A stretch of 64,000 nucleotides of DNA, taken from positions 372,001 through 436,000 of the forward strand of contig NZ_JADG01000003.1 of NCBI RefSeq assembly GCF_000518265.1, in the 5' to 3' direction. Source of the stretch: Actinomadura oligospora ATCC 43269 (GTDB lineage Bacteria; Actinomycetota; Actinomycetes; Streptosporangiales; Streptosporangiaceae). Below the pieces are notes generated by a model. That model saw only the letters and a list, made by a program, of their open reading frames with translations. It did no database searches and was not told the origin of the DNA. The number at the start of each line of letters is the position of its first letter. Position 1 is the first letter of the stretch. A program made the translations under genes and the position numbers. Of this stretch, positions 17,447 through 24,555 are shown one piece after another.

Positions 17447-18607
17447 GTGTACGACATGATCGTCGTGGGTGCGCGGTGCGCCGGAGCGGTCACCGCGATG
17501 CTCCTGGCTCGCGCCGGCCGCAAGGTTCTGCTGCTGGACCGCGCCCCCTTTCCCAGCGACACCGTGTCCACCCACTACGTCCACCAGCCCGGACTGGCCC
17601 ACCTGCACCGATGGGGCCTCCTGGACGAACTCCTCGCCACCGGCTGTCCGACGCTGACGCGCGTCAGCCTCAGCGTTTCGGACGCCCACCTCACCGGCCC
17701 GGCGCCCTCCCTGGGCGCTGTCGCGGGAGGCTGCGCCCCTCGCCGCCACATCCTGGACCACATCCTGGTTCGGGCCGCCGTCCGAGCCGGAGCCGAGTTC
17801 CGCCCGCGTACCACCGTGCTCGACCTGCACTGGCAGGACGGTGTCGTGGCCGGAATCGTCCACGGCACACGCCACGGAACGCAACACGTGGAACGCGCCC
17901 CGCTGGTCATCGGCGCCGACGGCCGCCACTCCACCGTGGCCCGCCTGGCCCGCGCGCCCTACCTTCACCAAGACCCTGAACTCACCCGCACCTACTACGC
18001 CTACTGGAGCGGCCTCGCGAACCAGGGCCTGCGCTTCTACCTCACGCGAGGAGCCGGGACCGCCTGCATGCCCACCCATGACGGGCTGACGGTCATCCCG
18101 GTCGCGTTCTCCCGCACCGGTCACCCCATCGCCAACAGTGACCGTCAGCGCACCTACCTCGGAACGCTCGGGCAGACGTCCCTCGACCTCGAACGACAGC
18201 TCGCGGACGCCCGCCAGGAAGGACCGCTGTTCTGCTGCTCGGACCAGCCGAATTTCTTTCGGCGTGCCCACGGACCGGGCTGGGCACTGGTCGGCGACGC
18301 CGCGCACACCAAGGACCCTTGCTGGGCCCGGGGTATCACCGACGCCTTCACCCAGGCGAGCATGCTGGCCGACTCACTCGACATGCCTCTCGCCGACCAC
18401 CGCCGGGTCGGCAAGGCCCTGACCGACTATGCCCGGCGACTCGTCCACGACTTCACGCCCGCCTACGAGGGCACCCTGTTCGCCGCCCGAATGGACAACG
18501 ACCGCCGCTCCCGGGAACTGGCCGACAACCAGCACGACCCCGCCTACGTCCAACGCTGTTTCCGCGGCTTCGCAGGCATCCCCGAACCCGCTCCCGCACA
18601 GGCTTAG
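17447..18607 (+). CDS. Class A flavoprotein monooxygenase / oxidoreductase (PHBH fold)
   Basis: 386 residues. FAD-dependent enzyme of the group that includes p-hydroxybenzoate hydroxylase-like and geranylgeranyl-reductase-like proteins. The N-terminal Rossmann motif VVGARCAGAVTAMLLARAG and LLLDRAPFPSD are at 6-41; the DG motif is GADGRHSTVARLA near 161; the GD motif is GPGWALVGDAAHTKDP near 281. The halogenase WxWxIP motif is absent. It starts with GTG after AAGGAGG. Its position right after the precursor array suggests oxidative tailoring of the azole peptide (hydroxylation, N-oxidation or similar), but the substrate is not visible from sequence. It is convergent with the next gene. Confidence 0.85.
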   Translation: MYDMIVVGARCAGAVTAMLLARAGRKVLLLDRAPFPSDTVSTHYVHQPGLAHLHRWGLLDELLATGCPTLTRVSLSVSDAHLTGPAPSLGAVAGGCAPRRHILDHILVRAAVRAGAEFRPRTTVLDLHWQDGVVAGIVHGTRHGTQHVERAPLVIGADGRHSTVARLARAPYLHQDPELTRTYYAYWSGLANQGLRFYLTRGAGTACMPTHDGLTVIPVAFSRTGHPIANSDRQRTYLGTLGQTSLDLERQLADARQEGPLFCCSDQPNFFRRAHGPGWALVGDAAHTKDPCWARGITDAFTQASMLADSLDMPLADHRRVGKALTDYARRLVHDFTPAYEGTLFAARMDNDRRSRELADNQHDPAYVQRCFRGFAGIPEPAPAQA

Positions 18608-18617
18608 CTCCCGTCCG

Positions 18618-19091
18618 TCAGTCCCACAGCCCAGTAAGGGCGAGGGCTTCCTCCGGACTGGTGGCGCGCCGGACGCCGGGAACGGGCTCGCCGTGCTCGT
18701 CCAGGATCGTCCAGCCACCGAGCTGGACGACCGGAACCCGTCCCCGCCGCATGGCCAGCGCCAGCTCCGAAAGCGTCCCCCATGAACCGCCGACCACAAC
18801 GACCGCGTCACCCGAGTTGACGATGATGCTGTTCCGAGCATCACCCGTCCCGGTGGGGATCACGACCGACAGGTCCGGGTTGGCCCCAACAGCGTCGTCG
18901 CCCGACAGGATGCCGACGACCGTTCCGTCCGCCGACCGGGCCCCAGCGGCGACTGCCGCCATGACCCCGGAATACCCACCGCAGATCACCACCGCGCCAC
19001 GTCCGGCCAGCAACCGGCCGACCTCGTACGCGTTCCTGCGGTCGTCATCAGTGCAGTCGTGCGGACCAGACACCGCCACCTGAACGGCCAC
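18618..19091 (-). CDS. LOG-family / TIGR00725-like nucleotide-binding protein
   Basis: 157 residues on the minus strand with a GTG start behind GGGGAGGAG. The family has a Rossmann fold; related members hydrolyse nucleoside 5'-monophosphates to free base and ribose 5-phosphate. Visible motifs are an N-terminal VAVSGPHDC strand, ICGGYSGVMAAVAAGA, and VVVVGGSWGTLSELALA, the variant of the GGxGTxxE phosphate/active-site motif. The role in this locus is unknown; it is likely a housekeeping gene bordering the RiPP cluster. Confidence 0.85.
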   Translation of the reverse strand: MAVQVAVSGPHDCTDDDRRNAYEVGRLLAGRGAVVICGGYSGVMAAVAAGARSADGTVVGILSGDDAVGANPDLSVVIPTGTGDARNSIIVNSGDAVVVVGGSWGTLSELALAMRRGRVPVVQLGGWTILDEHGEPVPGVRRATSPEEALALTGLWD

Positions 19092-19224
19092 GTCGACTCC
19101 TCCCCATCACGCCCCCTGGACGAGTCATTCTGATGTGACCCGTGGACATCGGCGATCAGGAATCGCCGACCGGGGCAGAGGTCCCAGGACGTGACCACCT
19201 GGTGAGGAAGGGCGGCGCTCGCCG

Positions 19225-19713
19225 CTACGCGACAGGGTCGGCACCCGTTCGCCGGACGAAGTCCATGTGCCAGTTGGTGATCCAGGACTGCCCGTCGTCG
19301 ACGGAGAACGCCTGCTCCCAGTGAGCCCGGTCGGCGGTGATGCCGGACCAGATGAAGCGCGCCTTGACCTTGTGGCCGTCGTGCTCGTCGTCGCCGTAGA
19401 AGACGCCGGTGCCGTCGGCTCCGAAGCGTCCGATGACGGGCGGGAAGAGGGTGCCGGTGCGCTTGCTGGCCCAGTACAGCGACCACTGTCCCGTCGCCGG
19501 GTCGAACAGCCGCAGGGTCAGCCCGGCGAAGCCCTTGGTCGGGAACTCGATCTCGTCGAAGCTGGCGGCGCCGTCGAAGTGGCGGGTGGCGCGGGTGACG
19601 CCGGGGAACTCCTCCCAGCGGTCGTCGCCCTCCGTCGGGTCGAGGAAGTCCTTGCGCCAGCGGTTGGTGACGTCATAGGTGCCGGTGAAGAACGCGAAGT
19701 CGTTGGTCGTCAT
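19225..19713 (-). CDS. Small beta-rich hypothetical protein (DUF1579-like)
   Basis: 162 residues from an ATG at 19713; upstream in-frame codons run into the divergent promoter and are excluded. The sequence (FAFFTGTYDVTNRW, GFAGLTLRLFDPATGQWSLYW, GVFYGDDEHDGHKVKARFIW, FSVDDGQSWITNWHMDF) has the alternating strand pattern of lipocalin-like DUF1579 proteins that sense or bind small molecules. No signal peptide is evident. It is divergent from the WYL regulator and probably controlled by it. Confidence 0.75.
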   Translation of the reverse strand: MTTNDFAFFTGTYDVTNRWRKDFLDPTEGDDRWEEFPGVTRATRHFDGAASFDEIEFPTKGFAGLTLRLFDPATGQWSLYWASKRTGTLFPPVIGRFGADGTGVFYGDDEHDGHKVKARFIWSGITADRAHWEQAFSVDDGQSWITNWHMDFVRRTGADPVA

Positions 19714-19744
19714 GCCGCAGGACGCTAGGACAGGTCCCCTGACA

Positions 19745-19759
19745 TCCACTGTCAGTGGA
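19745..19759. promoter_or_regulatory. Operator-like palindrome in the WYL divergent promoter
   Basis: TCCACTGTCAGTGGA is a perfect 7+1+7 dyad in the 66-bp space between the two divergent start codons. A TAGATT hexamer at 19767-19772 sits about 8 bp before the regulator ATG, fitting a -10 box for a leaderless transcript. It is a likely autoregulatory site for the WYL protein; inferred from position and symmetry only. Confidence 0.55.
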
Positions 19760-19779
19760 CCGGCCGTAGATTTGCGGCC

Positions 19780-20745
19780 ATGCGCGCCGGTCGACTCCTC
19801 TCGCTTCTGCTCCTGCTGCAAAACCGCGGCCGGATGACCGCGGACGAGCTGGCGGCGGAGCTCGAAGTGTCGGTGCGCACGGTGTACCGGGACGTGCAGG
19901 CGCTGGTCGCGGCGGGCGTGCCGGTCTACGGCGAGCCAGGGCACGAGGGCGGCTACGCGCTGCTCGACGGCTATCGCACACGGCTGACCGGCCTGACCGA
20001 GGCCGAGGCGCGAACCCTGTTCCTGGCCGGTCTGCCCGGACCGGCGGCCGAACTCGGCATGGGCCCGGTCCTCGCGGCGGCCGAACTCAAGCTCGAAGCG
20101 GCCCTGCCGGTCGCGCTGCAAGACCACGCCCGGCGGATCCGTGAGTGCTTCCACCTGGATGCTCCGGCCTGGTACCGGCAGGCGGACGAGGTGCCGCACC
20201 TTCAGGCGGTGGCGGCCGCGGTGTGGGAGCGGCGCGCCGTCCGCGTGCGCTACCGCCGGTGGCATGCCCCGCAGGAGGTGGAACGGCGTCTGGAACCCTA
20301 CGGAATCGTCCTCAAGGGCGGACGCTGGTACATCGTCGCCCGTTCCGGCGATGACCTGCGTACCTACCGGATCGGGCAGATCCTCGACCTGGAACCGCTG
20401 GACGAGACGTTCGACCCGCCCGCCGACTTCGACCTGGCGCGCCATTGGCAGGCCCACACGGCGCAACTGCAGGACCGGCTGTGGCAGGGCGAAGCGGAGA
20501 TACGCATCTCACCGGCGGGCATCACCCGCCTCCAGGACGTCGCGGCGCAGGCGGTCCTCGACGGCGTGAACCAGGGAGAGCCGGAGCCCGGCGGCTGGCG
20601 CCGGGCCGTCATCCCCATCGAGACCTTCGACCACGCGGAAGCAGAACTGCTCCGGCTGGGCCCGGAGGTGGAGGTCCTCACACCACCGGAGCTCCGAGAA
20701 CGCATCGCCACCTCAGCCCGAACCATGGCAACGCTCTACAACTGA
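19780..20745 (+). CDS. WYL-domain transcriptional regulator (YafY/HTH_11 type)
   Basis: 321 residues. The N-terminal HTH_11 winged helix covers ~6-60 (LLSLLLLLQNRGRMTADELAAELEVSVRTVYRDVQ region). The WYL sensor domain lies around 150-215, with VRVRYRRW and GGRWYIVARSGDDLRTYRIGQI, followed by the C-terminal WCX extension. Such proteins bind ligands or nucleic acid through the WYL domain and repress neighbouring genes. No ribosome site is visible, consistent with leaderless translation. It probably controls the divergent DUF1579-like gene. Confidence 0.9.
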   Translation: MRAGRLLSLLLLLQNRGRMTADELAAELEVSVRTVYRDVQALVAAGVPVYGEPGHEGGYALLDGYRTRLTGLTEAEARTLFLAGLPGPAAELGMGPVLAAAELKLEAALPVALQDHARRIRECFHLDAPAWYRQADEVPHLQAVAAAVWERRAVRVRYRRWHAPQEVERRLEPYGIVLKGGRWYIVARSGDDLRTYRIGQILDLEPLDETFDPPADFDLARHWQAHTAQLQDRLWQGEAEIRISPAGITRLQDVAAQAVLDGVNQGEPEPGGWRRAVIPIETFDHAEAELLRLGPEVEVLTPPELRERIATSARTMATLYN

Positions 20746-20788
20746 GAGTCTGCCCGCGCTTTCCGGTCCGGGTGGCCAGCCCCCAGAG

Positions 20789-20802
20789 GCCGGGCGCCCG
20801 GC
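20789..20802. terminator. Short GC palindrome between convergent genes
   Basis: GCCGGGCGCCCGGC is a perfect 14-bp dyad in the 95-bp gap between the converging WYL gene and the ATP-binding gene. It may serve as a bidirectional terminator core, but the loop is minimal and no T-tract is present. Confidence 0.3.
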
Positions 20803-20840
20803 GCGACCATCACCGCACGAGACACCCGGCCCAGAGTGCT

Positions 20841-21332
20841 TCACCTCTGCGGTTCCGCGTCCGCGTGCGCGCCGACCGCGACCTCGAACCAGACCCGCCA
20901 CCGCCGCAGCTCGCCCTCGCGCACCAGCACCGCCCCGGACCGGTCGGTCATCATGGCGACCAATCCCAGGCCGCGCCCGGACTCCGCGCCCAGGTCCGCG
21001 TCCTCGAACGCGTCCTCCTTGCACGGCAGCACCGGAAACCCCTCGGCCCCACCGTCATCGGTGATCTCCACCCGCACGGAATGCGCCGCCGTGAACTCCG
21101 ACTCGTGCACCATGTGCACCGCCACGTCCACCCCGCCGCCCTCCCGCCCGGACGCGGTGTGCCGGACGGCGTTCGTAGCGATCTCCGCCACCGCCAGATC
21201 CACGACGTCCACGTCCACCGGATGCCCGAGCGTCGTGACCCAGTCCCGAACCTGCGCGCGAACGGCCCGCACGTCCAGCTGCCCGCCACACTGCGTGACC
21301 AGCCGCCGCGACACCACCAGGTCCCAGGCCAT
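20841..21332 (-). CDS. RsbW-like ATP-binding (HATPase_c_2) regulatory protein
   Basis: 163 residues from the ATG at 21332, which overlaps the stop of the upstream gene (TGATG). It is a GHKL-fold serine-kinase/anti-sigma-type domain: N-box VDLAVAEIATNAVRHT, G1-like VEITDDGG, and G2 ESGRGLGLVAMMTDR. Such small proteins are abundant in actinomycetes and typically act as anti-sigma or regulatory ATPases. It is the third gene of an operon with two small hypothetical proteins, divergent from a GntR regulator. Confidence 0.85.
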   Translation of the reverse strand: MAWDLVVSRRLVTQCGGQLDVRAVRAQVRDWVTTLGHPVDVDVVDLAVAEIATNAVRHTASGREGGGVDVAVHMVHESEFTAAHSVRVEITDDGGAEGFPVLPCKEDAFEDADLGAESGRGLGLVAMMTDRSGAVLVREGELRRWRVWFEVAVGAHADAEPQR

Positions 21333-21622
21333 CACCGCTTCACCGCCGCGATCCAGTGAGCCGCCCGCATCGTGTCGTCCGCGGCCACCGTCTGGTCTCC
21401 GTCCCAGCAGAAGGACCATCCTCCGGACGCGCCCTGGACGGCCAGGACCGCCATCTTCCGTGCGCTCGGCCCGACCGGGACGTACATGACCGGCTGGCCG
21501 TTGACGCCCGGCAGGGTCACGGTGGACCCACGCCCCAGCAGCCGGAGCGCGACCATCAGCCTTGCCAAGCACCAGAGGCGTTCCAGGGTCATCGCCGCGC
21601 TTGCATCCCTTTCGTCCTGCAT
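21332..21622 (-). CDS. Hypothetical small protein, middle gene of GntR-linked operon
   Basis: 96 residues with GGGAG upstream of the ATG. No family is recognised. The centre reads RGSTVTLPGVNGQPVMYVPVGP and the end is WSFCWDGDQTVAADDTMRAAHWIAAVKR. Stop/start overlap with the ATP-binding gene implies coupled translation, so it may be its partner or substrate. An inner ATG at residue 11 is a possible alternative start. Confidence 0.7.
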   Translation of the reverse strand: MQDERDASAAMTLERLWCLARLMVALRLLGRGSTVTLPGVNGQPVMYVPVGPSARKMAVLAVQGASGGWSFCWDGDQTVAADDTMRAAHWIAAVKR

Positions 21623-21634
21623 CGCTTGTGCTCC

Positions 21635-21937
21635 CTAGAGCTTCGGCGGGTGGGGATCCAACCCGAGTAATTGCCGGACGCCGTTCGCCATCTCTTCGGC
21701 GGTCGTCCCGGGGACGCGCTCCCCGTTCGGCCAGCGCAGCGCTTCAAGCCCCTCCGCGTTTGCGCCACAAATGATGGTTTCGGACATGTTGGAACTCGGG
21801 TTCAGAGCGCGAATCGCAGGGACGCGAGAGTTCTTCGCGACGCTCACCCGCACGACTCTCACCACGACACCGCCCCCTCGTTGGAGGTGCACAGCGACGG
21901 AATCGAGGAATGCCCGCTTTGTCGCCTCTTGCGGCAT
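21635..21937 (-). CDS. Hypothetical small protein, first gene of GntR-linked operon
   Basis: 100 residues; the ATG at 21937 is preceded by GGGAG. The N-terminal half is basic and Val-rich (VVVRVVRVSVAKNSRVPAIRALNP). The C-terminal half, MSETIICGANAEGLEALRWPNG to PHPPKL, could be a separate 50-residue product from an internal ATG. It is not recognised. It lies 12 bp upstream of the next gene in the operon. Confidence 0.6.
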   Translation of the reverse strand: MPQEATKRAFLDSVAVHLQRGGGVVVRVVRVSVAKNSRVPAIRALNPSSNMSETIICGANAEGLEALRWPNGERVPGTTAEEMANGVRQLLGLDPHPPKL

Positions 21938-21957
21938 CGGTGGACTCCCAAAGGTCT

Positions 21958-21970
21958 AACGTCTAATGTT
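21958..21970. promoter_or_regulatory. Putative GntR operator 1 (operon side)
   Basis: AACGTCTAATGTT, an imperfect dyad with arms AACGT/ATGTT, matches the core of operator 2 with one arm change. It sits about 21 bp upstream of the first codon of the minus-strand operon. Confidence 0.5.
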
Positions 21971-22041
21971 TGACGTGACGCTAGGTTCCACCGCGCTCTA
22001 CGGAGCGTCAAGCAGTTCTGCAAGATTCTTGGAGAGAGAAC

Positions 22042-22056
22042 GAACGTCTAACGTTC
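22042..22056. promoter_or_regulatory. Putative GntR operator 2 (regulator side)
   Basis: GAACGTCTAACGTTC has perfect 6-bp arms (GAACGT/ACGTTC) around a 3-bp centre. It lies about 50 bp before the GntR start, in the shared divergent promoter region. The AT-containing NCGTCTAA core recurs in operator 1, supporting coordinated autoregulation. Confidence 0.6.
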
Positions 22057-22104
22057 CTGATTTCCCCTATGCTCGGAACCAGTGACAGAAGGAGGGTCCC
22101 GACG

Positions 22105-22860
22105 ATGCCGAGGCTGTCTTATCTGGACATCGCCGCGATCTTGCGGGACGAGATCGAGCGGGGCGTATACCGGCATGGCGACACGATGCCGCCGGAGCCG
22201 GCGCTCGCTGAGCGGTTCGAGACCACCCGAGCGACGATCAACAATGCGCTTCGCGTGCTCAGAGGCGAAGGGTGCATTGCGACTCACCGAGGAAGGGGAA
22301 CCACCGTGACCGCTTTGACTCGCCGCATCCGCCGGAGCGCGATGACGCGCTACCTGCCTGAGGCGTTGCAGACGTCCCAGGGACCGTTCGACTACGAAGT
22401 TCGTCAGCTGGGCATGACACCGCGCTCCGAGGTCACTGTCAGTAGGGTCGTGCCGCCCGCCGAGATCGCCGAGGTTCTCAAGCTGGGCGAGGGCGAGCAG
22501 GCGGTCCAGCGCGCCCGGCGCATGTTCGCCGACGACACCCCCGTCATGATCGCCTCCTCGTACATCCCGCTCAGCATCGCGGCCGACACGGTTCTCGAAC
22601 AGGAACAGCAGGGCCCCGGCGGCATGATCCGGCGGTTGGCCGAGCTCGGCCACGCGCAGGTTCACATGGACGAGAGCATCACGGTCCGTCCGCCGAATGA
22701 CGATGAGGCCGACTTCCTGCGCATGTCGTCCGACCAGCGCGTTTACGTGATCGTCCACACTGGACGTACTGCTGAGGGCAGGGCCGTTGAAGCTGCCCAG
22801 CAGGTCATGCCGACCCACTACTGGCAGCTTGATTACGGCTGGGACGTCGACCCCGCCTAG
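22105..22860 (+). CDS. GntR/HutC-family regulator with UTRA domain
   Basis: 251 residues from the ATG at 22105, which follows AGAAGGAGGG. The GntR winged helix covers ~4-68 (YLDIAAILRDEIERGVYRHGDTMPPEPALAERF, then TTRATINNALRVLRGEG). The UTRA effector domain covers ~95-245 (FDYEVRQLGMTPRSEV, RRMFADDTPVMIASSYIP, ESITVRPPNDDEADFL). It is expected to repress itself and the divergent three-gene operon through the dyads at 21958 and 22042, with release on binding a small ligand. Confidence 0.92.
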   Translation: MPRLSYLDIAAILRDEIERGVYRHGDTMPPEPALAERFETTRATINNALRVLRGEGCIATHRGRGTTVTALTRRIRRSAMTRYLPEALQTSQGPFDYEVRQLGMTPRSEVTVSRVVPPAEIAEVLKLGEGEQAVQRARRMFADDTPVMIASSYIPLSIAADTVLEQEQQGPGGMIRRLAELGHAQVHMDESITVRPPNDDEADFLRMSSDQRVYVIVHTGRTAEGRAVEAAQQVMPTHYWQLDYGWDVDPA

Positions 22861-22902
22861 ATCCGTGTGATGCCGTGCCTCTGTACGAAACGCGTCCCGG
22901 TG

Positions 22903-22930
22903 GCCTGGCAGGTGCTCGCGCCCGCCAGGC
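22903..22930 (+). terminator. Hairpin downstream of GntR
   Basis: GCCTGGC (22903-22909) pairs exactly with GCCAGGC (22924-22930), 43 bp after the GntR stop and followed by AACCTCTTTC. It is a moderate intrinsic terminator. The rest of the 294-bp gap to 23154 shows no convincing gene. Confidence 0.5.
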
Positions 22931-23154
22931 AACCTCTTTCTGCGGCGTGGCGATACATGGATGGTGATCAGCCGATGTCGGCGCTCGTGGTCCTCGTCTT
23001 GGGCAATGAGGGCCCGTCGATTCGGGTGCGGGAATGATTTCCATCCGAAATGGGGCGGTTTATCCTGGCGTTTGACCGGTTTGCGCACTGCCCCAAGGCA
23101 TCCGAACGACTCGGTCGGATGCGGGGCGGTGGGGCCAGCCAGAAGGGATGCGGG

Positions 23155-23346
23155 ATGAGTGTTCCGGGCCTGCCTCATGTCAGGTGGCGCAAAAGCTCAC
23201 TTAGTGGCCAGAACGGGAACTGTGTTGAACTGGCTGGTCTGGATGCCGGAGTGGCGATTCGCGACAGCAAGGACGTGAGCGTTCCGCCGATCCTGCTGGA
23301 GGTCGGCCAGTGGCGGACCCTCGAGGCGATCATTCGCGCGGACTGA
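23155..23346 (+). CDS. DUF397-domain protein
   Basis: 63 residues from the ATG at 23155 behind GAAGGGATGCGGG. It contains the DUF397 hallmark VRWRKSSLSGQNGNCVELAGL followed by VAIRDSKD. These small proteins are abundant in filamentous actinomycetes and normally pair with an XRE regulator (BldB/WhiJ-like context). No XRE partner is adjacent here; a UTRA-only gene follows instead. Confidence 0.85.
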   Translation: MSVPGLPHVRWRKSSLSGQNGNCVELAGLDAGVAIRDSKDVSVPPILLEVGQWRTLEAIIRAD

Positions 23347-23426
23347 CCCAGCCTGGATGGACGATGGGTGAGGGAGGCTGAGGTCCAGGCGGTCAGGACG
23401 GCCATGTCGGTCAAGGCGGTGAGGGT

Positions 23427-24056
23427 GTGAAGGTTGTCATGCGCACCAGCACGGTCAGGCGCAACAGCCGACATGTGCGGGACGGTCAGCAGGTGGCGGC
23501 CGGGTACTCGTTCCCCGCCGCGATGGGGAACGAGCTGTGGGTTCACCACATCTCGCCGGAGATCGGCAAGGCCCCGATCAACGACCCGCGGTTGGCGCAC
23601 ATGCTGAACGTCCAGGTCGGTTCGACGGCCATGCGACGGCTCCGGGTGACGGGCCCCGAAGGTGAGCCTGCGTTCCAGATCAGCACGTCGATCCATCCCC
23701 GCATCTCGCAGGAGGTGCCCGAGGTCGACGAGCCCTTCGGCACCGGCCCCGGCGCGTGGATCGACGCCATCGAAGCCAAGGGGCACGGCCCTCTGGAGTG
23801 GTTGGAACGCCGACGCGTGCGCATGCCCACCCAGGACGAGACCAAGCTCCTCCTGATCCCTGCGGACCTGCCTGTCTGGGAGATCGTCCGCACCAGCTAC
23901 AGCGCCAAGGACGAGAACGCCGTCGACGTCACCCAGGTCATCATCCCCGGCGACCGCATGGAAGAAGTCTCCCGACTCCGCCGCGACGAATCCGCCCAGT
24001 GGCCTCACGCAACCATCAGCCCGGACGGTCCACCCGTAGCACCTCGCGGCGAATGA
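23427..24056 (+). CDS. Stand-alone UTRA domain protein (GntR lacking its DNA-binding domain)
   Basis: 209 residues from a GTG. Residues ~20-190 match the ligand-binding UTRA half of HutC-type GntR regulators (GYSFPAAMGNELWVHH, VGSTAMRRLRVTGPEGEPAFQIST, GHGPLEWLERRRVRMPTQDE, VWEIVRTSYSAKDENAVDVTQVIIPGDR). An in-frame TGA at 23379-23381 blocks any upstream extension, so no winged helix can belong to this reading frame. It is either a truncated remnant or a dedicated ligand-binding partner for a full-length GntR such as the one at 22105. The coding frame is otherwise intact. Confidence 0.75.
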   Translation: MKVVMRTSTVRRNSRHVRDGQQVAAGYSFPAAMGNELWVHHISPEIGKAPINDPRLAHMLNVQVGSTAMRRLRVTGPEGEPAFQISTSIHPRISQEVPEVDEPFGTGPGAWIDAIEAKGHGPLEWLERRRVRMPTQDETKLLLIPADLPVWEIVRTSYSAKDENAVDVTQVIIPGDRMEEVSRLRRDESAQWPHATISPDGPPVAPRGE

Positions 24057-24178
24057 CCGCGTAGGGCTTTCTCCCTGGATCAAGCCCGCCCACCCATGGC
24101 GCTCGCCTGCCGACACGCATCCAGGCAGCACGGCCCTCCCCAAGGGAATCCGGTGAGCGGCGGAGGGGTGGCGGAGGT

Positions 24179-24207
24179 GGGTGGTCGGGGGGTTTGGGTG
24201 GGTCGGG
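24179..24207 (+). other. G-quadruplex-prone tract upstream of the DGPF/ECF42 operon
   Basis: Five runs of three or more G (24179-81, 24187-92, 24196-98, 24200-02, 24205-07) with loops of 1-5 bases on the coding strand, ending 13 bases before the DGPF start codon. It lies where it could affect transcription or translation initiation. Fold potential is inferred from the pattern only. Confidence 0.5.
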
Positions 24208-24219
24208 CATAGTGGGCGC

Positions 24220-24555
24220 ATGAAGTATGTGCTCCTGATCTGTGACGATGAGACGGTGTCGCCGAGCATGGAGGAGATCGCGGCGGACCCGGCGTATCGG
24301 GCGTACGGGGCGGAGGTGGAGCGGCGGGGGGCCGTTCTCGGTGGCGCTCGGTTGCGTCCGGTGGCGGATGCGACGACGGTCCGTGTCCGTGACGGGGAGA
24401 CGCTGGTGTCCGATGGCCCCTTCGCGGAGACGAAGGACTTCGTCGGCGGGATCGACATCATCGAGTGCGCAGATCTGGACGAGGCGATCGCGATCGCGGC
24501 GCGGCACCCCTACGCGAGCCGGGGTTGTGTCGAGGTTCGTCCCGTCTGGGAATGA
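24220..24555 (+). CDS. YCII-related DGPF protein linked to ECF42 sigma factor
   Basis: 111 residues from the ATG at 24220. A ferredoxin-like YCII domain runs from [10 protein letters not shown] to the C-terminus and contains the family signature [18 protein letters not shown] proteins are the conserved genomic partners and likely targets of ECF42 sigma factors. The stop overlaps the sigma start (ATGA), so the two are translationally coupled. Enzymatic activity is unknown. Confidence 0.9.
   Translation: MKYVLLICDDETVSPSMEEIAADPAYRAYGAEVERRGAVLGGARLRPVADATTVRVRDGETLVSDGPFAETKDFVGGIDIIECADLDEAIAIAARHPYASRGCVEVRPVWE

Noticed and set aside
11016..18607. Thiopeptide cluster
   Set aside because: No LanB-like dehydratase halves or pyridine synthase within the window, and the short cores lack the Ser-rich pattern needed for the central pyridine.
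17447..18607. Flavin-dependent halogenase
   Set aside because: FAD motifs are present but the WxWxIP halogenase signature is absent.
18319..19083. 254-codon plus-strand frame overlapping the flavoprotein end and LOG-like gene
   Set aside because: Composition is Pro/Ser/Arg-rich antisense sequence; the minus-strand LOG-like protein has clear family motifs.
24465..24551. Longer N-terminus for the ECF42 sigma factor
   Set aside because: It would overlap the DGPF gene by about 90 bp and codes for Arg/Gly-rich shadow sequence; the coupled ATG at 24552 starts at the conserved region.
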